From Lentimicrobium sp. (GTDB taxonomy: Bacteria > Bacteroidota > Bacteroidia > Bacteroidales > Lentimicrobiaceae), in assembly GCA_024709105.1 (NCBI GenBank), contig JANJXJ010000228.1, positions 1 through 46,100 on the forward strand: a stretch of 46,100 nucleotides of DNA, in the 5' to 3' direction. The position numbers and the translations under genes were made by a program. Of the stretch, positions 1-7,083 are shown in pieces. The number at the start of each line of letters is the position of its first letter. Within the stretch, counting starts at the first letter, position 1. The notes under the pieces are model-generated. The model saw nothing but the letters and a program-made list of their open reading frames with translations. It made no database searches and was not told the DNA's origin.

Positions 1-75
1 CTGAGCCATTACAAAGCTGCTAACCCCAACGGTGAGCATTCCTGCTACTGTCAAAAACGCAATTAATTTTTTCAT
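1..75 (-). CDS. N-terminus of an exported protein (partial)
   Basis: Only the first 25 codons are in the window; the gene runs off its left edge. The start ATG is at 75-73 and the reading frame is open to base 1. The peptide begins MKKLIAFLTV and has a positively charged start, a hydrophobic core and an Ala-Gln end, which is a classic Sec signal peptide. ExbB/MotA-TolQ-type proteins of Bacteroidota often begin in a similar way, but that is a guess from the leader alone. It is transcribed away from the neighbouring tRNA-Ser. Confidence 0.6.
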   Translation of the reverse strand, partial: MKKLIAFLTVAGMLTVGVSSFVMAQ

Positions 76-161
76 AGTTAATTGTTATTGATTTTTGATT
101 TAAAGTGAACTTGTTTTTGTTTCAATTTATTGTGAGTTGTCCTTAATTTTTTTCAAACCGG

Positions 162-249
162 CGGAGAGAATGGGATTCGAACCCATGATACGCTTTTGGC
201 GTATACACACTTTCCAGGCGTGCGCCTTCGACCACTCGGCCATCTCTCC
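162..249 (-). tRNA. tRNA-Ser(GGA)
   Basis: The minus strand folds as a class II tRNA. The acceptor stem is GGAGAGA/TCTCTCC with a G discriminator. The anticodon stem CACGC/GTGTG encloses loop CTGGAAA, giving anticodon GGA. A long variable arm (TACGC paired with GCGTA) and a T arm with GGTTCGAATCCC follow. The long variable arm and the anticodon agree on serine. The CCA end is not encoded. Confidence 0.95.
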
Positions 250-456
250 CTAATGGGCTCAATCTGAAACCACTTCTTTTTTCAGGGCGCTAAAATACAA
301 AAAAAAATGAACCGCGACCGGATTACATTTATTTTTAATCTTTCTAATTTTCCCGATTATTTTACAATCTTTTCTGGTTTAAGCCAAACGGCAATTATTC
401 TTCCCAGTTTTTACAACTATTAAAATTTCAGGTTGTTAGAAAGGCTGCATGTAGCT

Positions 457-1482
457 TCATTCTACTGTTAGCTCCCCCCGCAAAGGTGTTTGCAACAGTT
501 CGCGCAGCCTGCCATTACTGTAACCTTCGCCAAGCAGGTACATTGCCTTGGCAATTGCTGACTCAGTAGTGATGTCAAATCCGCCTACAACGCCTATTCC
601 GCCAAGGTGAGCACTGGTTTCGTATTTGCCCATCTCAACCGAACCACCTTTGCATTGAGTTACATTAAAAATGGTAATCCCGCGGTTGTTTGCCTCTGAA
701 AGTGCATTGAGGAACCATTTGTCGGTGGGGGCATTGCCGGCTCCGTAAGTTTCAAGTATCAATGCTTTCAGGCCTTCAATGTTCAGTATACTTTTTACAA
801 CATTCTCAGAAATCCCGGGAAAAAGCTTCAGAATGGCTACATTGGAATCGAGATTGCGGTGAACTTTCAGTTTTTTAAAGTTGGGTTTTAGAATGTACTG
901 CCTGTTGTACTTAATGTGAACACCAACCTGCGCCAGCAATGGATAGTTGCCGCTCAGAAACGCATTGAAGTTCTCGGCATTGAACTTATTGGTCCGGTTG
1001 CCGCGCATCAGCCTGTTTTCGAAACAGATGCTAACTTCGGGAACTATGGGGGTTTCATCTTCGTAAGCACCTGCTATTTCAATGGCATTTATAAAATTTT
1101 CGCGGCCATCGGTGCGCAATACACCCATAGGCAGCTGCGAACCGGTAAAAACTACCGGCTTGTTCAGGTTTTCGAGCATAAAACTCAGTACCGAAGCTGT
1201 GTAAGCCATGGTGTCAGTTCCGTGCAGCACAACAAATCCGTCGTATTTTTCGTAATTTTCTTCAATAACTCCGGCAAGTTTTACCCAGAAACCCGGATTC
1301 ATGTTTGATGAATCAATCAGAGGTTCAAAACAATATGAGTCAATCTTGCAATTAAAGTTCTGAAGCACAGGTATGTGACTGTACAATGCATCAAAATTAA
1401 AAGGAGTGAGCGCTCCGGTTGCCGGATTCTGTATCATTCCTATGGTACCACCGGTATATATTACGAGAATGTTCGATTCCAT
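457..1482 (-). CDS. ansA: Type I L-asparaginase
   Basis: Cytoplasmic L-asparaginase that hydrolyses asparagine to aspartate and ammonia. The 341-residue length fits the family. The first catalytic threonine lies in YTGGTIG (T13) and the second triad lies in HGTDTMAYTAS (T89, D90). Later segments such as GSQLPMGVLRTDGREN and ETYGAGNAP are also typical. An upstream ATG at 1539 would add 19 residues overlapping the tatD coding end. I prefer the ATG at 1482 because the family begins just before the TGGTIG strand. The gene starts 22 bases after the tatD stop on the same strand, so the two probably form an operon. Confidence 0.93.
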   Translation of the reverse strand: MESNILVIYTGGTIGMIQNPATGALTPFNFDALYSHIPVLQNFNCKIDSYCFEPLIDSSNMNPGFWVKLAGVIEENYEKYDGFVVLHGTDTMAYTASVLSFMLENLNKPVVFTGSQLPMGVLRTDGRENFINAIEIAGAYEDETPIVPEVSICFENRLMRGNRTNKFNAENFNAFLSGNYPLLAQVGVHIKYNRQYILKPNFKKLKVHRNLDSNVAILKLFPGISENVVKSILNIEGLKALILETYGAGNAPTDKWFLNALSEANNRGITIFNVTQCKGGSVEMGKYETSAHLGGIGVVGGFDITTESAIAKAMYLLGEGYSNGRLRELLQTPLRGELTVE

Positions 1483-1504
1483 AAAGTGATTATTTTCAGC
1501 AGGT

Positions 1505-2281
1505 TCAGGCTCTGAGGTTTGTAAAAAGACGAAGGGCATTTTCAGTGGTTACCCTGGCCACTTCCTCAACAGAAATACCTTTTATTTCAGCTACTTTTTC
1601 AGCCACCAGCGGAATATAGGATGGCTCGTTTCTTTTTCCACGATAGGGGACAGGTGCAAGAAAAGGAGCATCGGTTTCCAGTAAAAGATGTTCTGTTCCT
1701 ATATGTTTCAGGGTTTCCTGCATTTTATTGTTTTTGAAAGTAATTACACCTCCCAGACCCAGGCTGAATCCCAATCCTATGGCTTGTTTAGCCTGTTCAA
1801 CACTTCCTGAAAAGCAGTGAAAAATGCCCCGCAGGTCGGGTTTGTTTACATCTTTAAGAATCTTTATCACTTCGTTGAAAGACTCCCGGATGTGCACAAT
1901 CAGCGGAAGGTCGTAAGCTCTGGCAAGATCAATATGATGCCGGAACACAAATTCCTGCTCGGTGGCAAAGGTTTTATCCCAGTAAAGGTCTATACCGCAC
2001 TCTCCAATGGCGTAAAACTTACGGTCGAGCAACCAGCATTCCATAGCGGCCAGCTCGTCTTTGTAATTTTCTTTTACCGAGGTGGGATGCAGGCCAATCA
2101 TCGGGAAACAGTTTTCCGGGTAAGCATCGCACAAAGACAACATGGGTAAAACAGTGGCTGAATCAATATTGGGCAGCATCATCCGGCCAACACCGGCACG
2201 TATGGCATTTTCAACCACAGTGCTGCGGTCTTCATTGAATTCATCGAGGTATAGGTGGGTGTGTGTGTCAACAAAATCCAT
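1505..2281 (-). CDS. TatD family metal-dependent hydrolase
   Basis: Metal-dependent deoxyribonuclease-like hydrolase of the TatD/YcfH family, 258 residues. The metal-binding HTH pair is at residues 7-9 (FVDTHTHLYL). GECGIDLYW, IVHIRESF, GIFHCFSGS and LLETDAPFLAP follow in the expected order, supplying the remaining metal ligands. The start at 2281 is chosen over 2296 because MDFVDTHTH is the usual family opening and because a TAnnTTTG box lies just upstream. It heads a likely operon with ansA. Confidence 0.92.
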   Translation of the reverse strand: MDFVDTHTHLYLDEFNEDRSTVVENAIRAGVGRMMLPNIDSATVLPMLSLCDAYPENCFPMIGLHPTSVKENYKDELAAMECWLLDRKFYAIGECGIDLYWDKTFATEQEFVFRHHIDLARAYDLPLIVHIRESFNEVIKILKDVNKPDLRGIFHCFSGSVEQAKQAIGLGFSLGLGGVITFKNNKMQETLKHIGTEHLLLETDAPFLAPVPYRGKRNEPSYIPLVAEKVAEIKGISVEEVARVTTENALRLFTNLRA

Positions 2282-2285
2282 GGTG

Positions 2286-2293
2286 CAAAGATA
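2286..2293 (-). promoter_or_regulatory. Bacteroidota -7 box for tatD, probably leaderless
   Basis: The minus strand reads TATCTTTG, a match to TAnnTTTG, followed by only CACC before the ATG. With the usual spacing transcription would begin at or next to the start codon. No clear -33 TTTG is visible. Confidence 0.5.
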
Positions 2294-2463
2294 CATGAAG
2301 TTCGTTGTAAAGAGAATCAGTAAGTTGATAAGCGTTTAACAGCCTGTTAATATTTTAAAACAATGACAATCAAAGGTATAGTACAATTAATTCTGATACT
2401 TTTATATGCTGAGGCAGATTGAAAGGCTTTTTTATACTTTTGTGAAAGCAACTCATAAGCATC

Positions 2464-3456
2464 ATGCCCGAAAAAATTCTTGTAGTACGATTTAGTTCCA
2501 TTGGCGATATTGTTCTTACCACACCTGTGGTCAGGAGCTTGAAGTTGCAGTTGAATGCAGCCGAAGTGCACTACATCACCAAGGAGGCATTTGCTCCTCA
2601 GCTCAGGTCTAATCCATACATCAGCAAGGTTTTTACTATTAAAAGCAAGGTTTCGGAAGTAATTAACGAGCTGAAAGCCGAAAATTATGACTTTGTGATT
2701 GACCTGCATAACAATCTGAGGTCGTGGCAGGTTTTGATGGCTCTTCGTAAACCTTATGGGAGATTCAGAAAACTGAATATCAGGAAATGGCTACTGGTAA
2801 GGCTTGGAATTGATCTGATGCCTCAGGTACATATTGTTGACAGGTACATGCTAGCTGCATCCCGGCTGAATATTAAAAACGATGGGAAAGGACTCGATTT
2901 TTTTATCCCTGAGGAGCAGGAAGTGCCGCTGAACGTTTTACCTGAAGAATTCCGGGACGGATATGTTGGATTGGTTACCGGAGGCAAACACAATACCAAA
3001 ATTCTTCCGGCTGAAAAGATTGCAGAAATATGCAGTTTGCTTGATTTGCCGGTAGTGCTTTTGGGTGGCCCCGAAGACAACAGCAGAGCTGAAGAGGTAT
3101 GCAGTTTAGCCGGGTTGAAGGCATACAACGCTTGTGGCAGGTTTAACCTCTTGCAATCTGCTTCTCTGGTTAGACAAGCCAAATTCATCATCACCAACGA
3201 CACCGGACTCATGCATATAGCAGCTGCATTCAAAAAGCCTGTGGTTTCCGTTTGGGGAAATACTGTTCCTCAGCTGGGCATGTATCCGTATTTGCCCGGG
3301 GATGTTCCTGCTCTTATCTCAGAAGTAAAGGGCTTGTCGTGCAGGCCCTGCAGCAAAATAGGATTTGACAAATGTCCGAAAGGGCATTTTAAATGTATGA
3401 TGGATCAAGACAGCCAGAGAATAGCAGAGTTTGTTAACCTGAGCTCAAAGATATAG
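2464..3456 (+). CDS. Glycosyltransferase family 9 (heptosyltransferase-like)
   Basis: Putative ADP-heptose:LPS heptosyltransferase-type enzyme acting at the inner face of the cytoplasmic membrane in lipopolysaccharide core assembly. It has 330 residues. The N-terminal nucleotide-fold opening ILVVRFSSIGDIVLTTPVVRSLK (residues 5-27) and the C-terminal donor-binding motif ITNDTGLMHIAAAF (about 243-256), followed by PVVSVWG, are diagnostic of GT9. A Cys-rich tail (SCRPCSKIGFDKCP) is also common in these proteins. The exact acceptor cannot be read. A TACTTTTG box about 24 bases upstream is a possible promoter. The gene converges on the LOG-family gene. Confidence 0.88.
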   Translation: MPEKILVVRFSSIGDIVLTTPVVRSLKLQLNAAEVHYITKEAFAPQLRSNPYISKVFTIKSKVSEVINELKAENYDFVIDLHNNLRSWQVLMALRKPYGRFRKLNIRKWLLVRLGIDLMPQVHIVDRYMLAASRLNIKNDGKGLDFFIPEEQEVPLNVLPEEFRDGYVGLVTGGKHNTKILPAEKIAEICSLLDLPVVLLGGPEDNSRAEEVCSLAGLKAYNACGRFNLLQSASLVRQAKFIITNDTGLMHIAAAFKKPVVSVWGNTVPQLGMYPYLPGDVPALISEVKGLSCRPCSKIGFDKCPKGHFKCMMDQDSQRIAEFVNLSSKI

Positions 3457-3463
3457 ATTCCGG

Positions 3464-4075
3464 CTAAAGTCTTTTGGCGGTTTCTGATTTGAGATCATCA
3501 ATCCATTTACTGTCAACTTTCTGATTTTTATGGCCGAGGATATACTGTAGCAGCACAGCCGGGTCTTCGTGCACCAGCAGATTGTTTCGGTGCTCCGGCC
3601 TCACGAATTTTTGTGATGTGGTATGATCGAGAAATCTGATAAGGTCGTTGTAAAAGCCTTCTGTATTCAGAAGTGCAACAGGTTTGTCCATGATTTCAAG
3701 CTGATTCCACGACATGGCTTCAAAAATCTCATCCAAAGTGCCTATTCCGCCGGGCATAGCTATGAAAGCATCTGAGAGTTCTGCCATTTTTTCCTTGCGT
3801 TCACTCATGGTTTCCACCACAAAAAAGTTTTTTAGTTCGCGGTAAGCCACTTCCCGTTCAATGAGTCCGTGAGGCATCACACCTACAACATTGCCGCCGT
3901 TTTCCATACATGCATCAGCAATCGCCCTCATCAGTCCGATGTTGCTGCCACCGTAAACCAGGGTTATTCCCATTTCGCCCATCAGCCGGCCAAGAGATCT
4001 GGCAGCCTGAGTATATTCGGGCAGTGCACCGGGTGAAGATCCACAAAATACACAAATAGATTTTACAGTGTCCAT
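3464..4075 (-). CDS. LOG family protein (TIGR00730-type)
   Basis: Rossmann-like LOG-family protein of 203 residues. Characterised members release free cytokinin bases from nucleotides or act as AMP/nucleotide phosphoribohydrolases; the substrate here is not evident. Visible motifs are CVFCGSSPG at the start, VYGGSNIGLM (40-49), the SERKEKM segment (91-97) and the signature PGGIGTLDE (108-116). Its ATG overlaps the lipB stop by one base (TAATG), so translation is probably coupled. Confidence 0.9.
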   Translation of the reverse strand: MDTVKSICVFCGSSPGALPEYTQAARSLGRLMGEMGITLVYGGSNIGLMRAIADACMENGGNVVGVMPHGLIEREVAYRELKNFFVVETMSERKEKMAELSDAFIAMPGGIGTLDEIFEAMSWNQLEIMDKPVALLNTEGFYNDLIRFLDHTTSQKFVRPEHRNNLLVHEDPAVLLQYILGHKNQKVDSKWIDDLKSETAKRL

Positions 4076-4791
4076 TACATTTCGTTTAAAAGATAATCCC
4101 TGCTTACTTTCTGAAGTTGCAAACCGTAGATTTCTGCCAGATTTTTCGCCAGAATTTCTTTTACTTCATGAATATCTGCTGGTTTTTGCAGCTCGGCAGA
4201 CAAAGAAGTTACGGCTTTATCGGTAAAACCGCAGGGGTTGATGTACTTGAAATAATTCAGGTCAGTATTCACATTAAATGCAAATCCGTGCATGCTTACC
4301 CAATGGCTGGTTCTTACGCCAATGGCGCATATTTTCCGGGTTTTGGCCGGTATATGGGTGTCGAGCCATACGCCAGTAGCGCCATCGAGCCTTTCTGCTT
4401 TTAATCCGTAATGAGCAAGTGTGAGAATTATGGCTTCTTCCATTTTTTCAATGTACTCTCTGGCTCCTTTTACTATTTTTTCGAGATTCAGCAATGGATA
4501 CCCGACTATTTGCCCTGGTCCGTGATAGGTGATGTCGCCTCCCCGGTTGGTTTTAAAAAAGACCGCATCTTTCGCCTGCAACTGAATCATATCAAGCAGC
4601 AGGTTATCTTCAGAACCACTTTTTCCAAGGGTGTAAACATGAGGGTGCTCACAAAAGAGCAGGTAGTTGTCAGTTGGATCAGTTCCGGCCTTTTTCTGAT
4701 TGATGATCCGGTTAAAGAGCTTTTCCTGAAGTTCCCAGGTGGTACCGTATTCTGACAAGCCCAGGTCGGCAAATTTGGTAGTAATGTTCAA
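4075..4791 (-). CDS. lipB: Octanoyl-[ACP]:protein transferase LipB
   Basis: Transfers octanoyl groups from acyl carrier protein to lipoyl domains of 2-oxoacid dehydrogenases and GcvH, the first step of lipoate synthesis. It has 238 residues. RGGDITYHGPGQ is at 83-94, the catalytic lysine is in RKICAIGVR (K153) and the acyl-accepting cysteine is in NPCGFTD (C187). The only start giving the full N-terminus is a TTG at 4791; the next Met is near residue 68, well inside the domain. LipA is not in the window. The gene is coupled to the downstream LOG gene. Confidence 0.95.
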   Translation of the reverse strand: MNITTKFADLGLSEYGTTWELQEKLFNRIINQKKAGTDPTDNYLLFCEHPHVYTLGKSGSEDNLLLDMIQLQAKDAVFFKTNRGGDITYHGPGQIVGYPLLNLEKIVKGAREYIEKMEEAIILTLAHYGLKAERLDGATGVWLDTHIPAKTRKICAIGVRTSHWVSMHGFAFNVNTDLNYFKYINPCGFTDKAVTSLSAELQKPADIHEVKEILAKNLAEIYGLQLQKVSRDYLLNEM

Positions 4792-4832
4792 GGTTTTTGA
4801 AGTATTGTGAACAATTCCTTAAAATCGAGAAA

Positions 4833-6101
4833 CTATTCAGTGTAAAAGTCAAGCATAGCACGAATGGCACGCTGACAAACCGGGCAGAAATTATTGTATG
4901 AAATGGACTTCATGGTGCAATCGTGAGCTGGCCGGTAAATGCCTTTTGCCATATAACCCCCGCCTTCGTAAACCCCAACCGGATATTTATCCTTTTCGTC
5001 AGGTGATGTAGGAACGGGTGTGCCGGCTGTCAGCATTTCTTCCCATTTCGATTTGAAATCAACCAGGGTAGTGATGTTCGGTTCCCATGGCTCGGCTTTG
5101 AGATTGTAAAGGTCCTCGTAAGCCACCTCTGAATTGTAGTATTCATCTCCGAGTCCCGCAAAACTGTGCCCGAACTCATGTACAAAAACGTAGTTGGCAA
5201 AGGGATTGTCGCTGGTAAAGAGTGCGTAGTGGTTATAAATTCCACCACCGCCATAAACCTGCGAATTGGCAATTACACATATTTGATCGTAAGGGACATT
5301 GGCGGCTACATCGCGCACACTTTTCATATCGGCAGTAGTCAGGTAGCGCTCAATATCAAAAGTATAAAAGTTGCTGTTGAGGATGGTTTTCTTCCAGATA
5401 TCCTTACCGGGGATGTCTGCACCGCTTTCCGCGGAAGGTGCTTCAACAGCATAGATGTTTATTTTGCCTTTGTATTCATCAAAAGGTTTGCAATTAAGCA
5501 GAAAATCTGCCAGTCTGTTACAATCTTTTTTGAATTTTTCCATTTCACTGGCGGTGTATCCTTCAGGAACAAAAACGATATCAAGACATTCTTCGGCTTT
5601 GCCTGATTCGTGCACCATAAAATGAGGGAATTCGTGTCTGCGTTCTTTTTTTATAAAATAGCTTTTCGGATCAACATTCAGACTGAATTGTTTTTCCCAG
5701 GCACCATCGCGGTTGCGTTTAAAAAAGTCAACAACCACAGGCTTACGCGGATAAGGCATTACAACATTTTCGGGGTAAGCACGTGTGGTTTGCCTGGCTT
5801 CGGCAGTAGTTTGCCATTCAGAGAAAAGACTGGAATATCCCCGTGAAAAAATCAGGGTTCCGGTTTCGGCATCGGTAACGGTAAATTTATAATTGCCGTA
5901 GTCGAAAGGGCATATCAGATTGGTTTTTGAACCACCCCAGAAAGGCTCATCCATCATTTCATCAAGGGCATAAACGTCGGTTGTGGCAGTACCGGCATGC
6001 ATATAGTCAATGCGGAGAGTTTTGTTGTAGAAATACTTGTCGAACTGAGCATTTGCAGCTAAAGCAATGAAAACAAGGAGAACAACAATAGTGTGTTTCA
6101 T
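4833..6101 (-). CDS. Secreted M64 (IgA peptidase-like) metallopeptidase
   Basis: Exported zinc peptidase of the M64 family, about 422 residues. It opens with a signal peptide (MKHTIVVLLVFIALAANAQ), which is why the start at 6101 is chosen over 6164. The zinc site is HEFGHSFAGLGDEYY, with HExxH at about residues 308-312 and the downstream GDEY typical of M64. The N-terminal half (residues 20-150) resembles the Ig-like domain that precedes M64 domains in Bacteroidota. LDIVFVPEGYTASEMEKF marks the domain start. Substrates are unknown. No T9SS tail is visible, so it may be periplasmic or exported by another route. A TATTTTTG box at 6125-6132 may be its promoter. Confidence 0.85.
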   Translation of the reverse strand: MKHTIVVLLVFIALAANAQFDKYFYNKTLRIDYMHAGTATTDVYALDEMMDEPFWGGSKTNLICPFDYGNYKFTVTDAETGTLIFSRGYSSLFSEWQTTAEARQTTRAYPENVVMPYPRKPVVVDFFKRNRDGAWEKQFSLNVDPKSYFIKKERRHEFPHFMVHESGKAEECLDIVFVPEGYTASEMEKFKKDCNRLADFLLNCKPFDEYKGKINIYAVEAPSAESGADIPGKDIWKKTILNSNFYTFDIERYLTTADMKSVRDVAANVPYDQICVIANSQVYGGGGIYNHYALFTSDNPFANYVFVHEFGHSFAGLGDEYYNSEVAYEDLYNLKAEPWEPNITTLVDFKSKWEEMLTAGTPVPTSPDEKDKYPVGVYEGGGYMAKGIYRPAHDCTMKSISYNNFCPVCQRAIRAMLDFYTE

Positions 6102-6338
6102 AATACGAAGGTATAAATTCGGAGCAAAAATAATTATTGTTGCACAATACCAGCTGAAAAACATTGAATTGCATGCAATATTTTGCCAACACCAATTAAA
6201 CCCTGCATCGCTCTTGCATGATTGTTCTTTTTTATTTATTTTTGCAGCGAATTGCTGAATGCTTGTAGTTCAACCATTCAACCTGCTGATTTAAGGGATT
6301 GAGCTTTTATTAAGCAGGATTTGAGTAAGTTAATAAAT

Positions 6339-6410
6339 GGCCCTGTAGTTCAACGGATAGAACGGAAGTTTCCTAAACTTTAAATACAGGTTCGATTCCT
6401 GTCGGGGCTA
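6339..6410 (+). tRNA. tRNA-Arg(CCT), integration target
   Basis: The acceptor stem is GGCCCTG/CGGGGCT with two G-U pairs. The D stem is GTTC/GAAC. The anticodon stem GAAGT/ACTTT holds loop TTCCTAA, giving anticodon CCT (reads AGG). The T arm is ACAGG TTCGATT CCTGT, with discriminator A. CCA is not encoded. The last 16 bases of the tRNA belong to the 19-bp direct repeat that bounds the inserted element, so the integrated copy keeps the gene intact. Confidence 0.93.
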
Positions 6411-6413
6411 CAA
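6395..6413 (+). repeat. Left attachment-site core (19-bp direct repeat)
   Basis: ATTCCTGTCGGGGCTACAA, lying over the T-arm 3' strand, acceptor 3' strand and first three bases after the tRNA-Arg gene. It is identical to 12153-12171. Confidence 0.9.
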
Positions 6414-6420
6414 GTAATTC

Positions 6421-6461
6421 AAATAACCGTTTGTAATTCAATATTTTACAAACGGTTATTT
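6421..6461. terminator. Perfect 16-bp inverted repeat just inside the element, probable bidirectional terminator
   Basis: Arms at 6421-6436 and 6446-6461 are perfect complements (AAATAACCGTTTGTAA and its reverse complement) around a 9-base loop, and T-rich sequence follows on the plus strand. It lies 11 bases past the tRNA-Arg end, so it can terminate the tRNA transcript and also the leftward element operon. A role in recombination is an alternative. Confidence 0.6.
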
Positions 6462-6466
6462 TATTT

Positions 6467-6486
6467 TACATACAGAAGTACATACA
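6467..6486. repeat. Paired TACATACA boxes, candidate left integrase arm site
   Basis: TACATACA, 4 bases, TACATACA. The same box, spacing and orientation recur at 12018-12037 beside the other end. Paired short direct repeats inside both ends are typical of arm-type sites of tyrosine integrases. Binding itself is inferred. Confidence 0.55.
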
Positions 6487-6557
6487 CATTTGAATAATTA
6501 CAGGCCTTTTTTAATGGGTAAAGAAACGTTACCGGGGCTGCAATGAAACAAAGATAT

Positions 6558-6782
6558 TTATTTCGGGATCGCTTCTATTTCGTCCGTTTCTTGGGGTTCA
6601 ACTCTTTTAAAAGTTCCATCTCTTTGCTGAACCAAACTATATGAAAGCTTGGTCGGAATCTCTTCCCCTGTGGCCTCGTCTGTGTAACCGGGGGTAATTA
6701 CATTTATTGTATATAATACCTCATCGGTTTCCCCTGAAAGTAATTTCTTAACCTCGTCAATCTTCTGTTTCCGTGTTTTCAT
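6558..6782 (-). CDS. Small element protein of unknown function
   Basis: I do not recognise this 74-residue protein. It is acidic, with a charged N-terminal helix (MKTRKQKIDEVKKLLSGETDEV) followed by a likely beta-rich part (YTINVITPGYTDEATGEEIP). It is the last gene of the leftward element operon and overlaps the preceding gene by 26 bases, which suggests coupled translation and supports it being real. No transmembrane segment or signal peptide is visible. Confidence 0.6.
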   Translation of the reverse strand: MKTRKQKIDEVKKLLSGETDEVLYTINVITPGYTDEATGEEIPTKLSYSLVQQRDGTFKRVEPQETDEIEAIPK

Positions 6783-7056
6783 TGTTTTTAGCTTTAAGTC
6801 TGTTAATTAATTCGTCCAGCTGTTCATCGGTTAACCTGTCAAGTTCCTGAAGTGGTGCGGGTAACACGTGTTTAAGCAATCGTTCAATAAATGTCAAACG
6901 GTCTTTAGGTTCTAATTTATCAAAGTCTGCCTGCAACGTTTGCAAATTGTCATCAATGAAGTTTTGAACCATTACCCGAAGTTCATCGGTAGTTCTGTTT
7001 GGCTTTCCCTTTGGCCTCCCGTTTGGGTTATTGGTGGTTCCTTTATGCAGTCCCAT
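6757..7056 (-). CDS. Small DUF5681-like protein (NPNGRPKG start)
   Basis: 99 residues. The N-terminus GLHKGTTNNPNGRPKGKPNRTTDELR is a basic, Gly/Asn-rich DNA-contact-like motif seen at the start of DUF5681 and small-terminase-associated phage proteins. The rest is helical and charged (LTFIERLLKHVLP, LDRLTDEQLDELINRLKAKN) and could form a coiled coil. It follows the polymerase gene by 27 bases. In Bacteroidota such proteins often occur in prophages, but here no terminase large subunit follows. DNA binding is inferred only from the motif. Confidence 0.65.
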   Translation of the reverse strand: MGLHKGTTNNPNGRPKGKPNRTTDELRVMVQNFIDDNLQTLQADFDKLEPKDRLTFIERLLKHVLPAPLQELDRLTDEQLDELINRLKAKNNENTETED

Positions 7057-7083
7057 GTTAGTTAGTTTTTTGTTGTTTACAAA

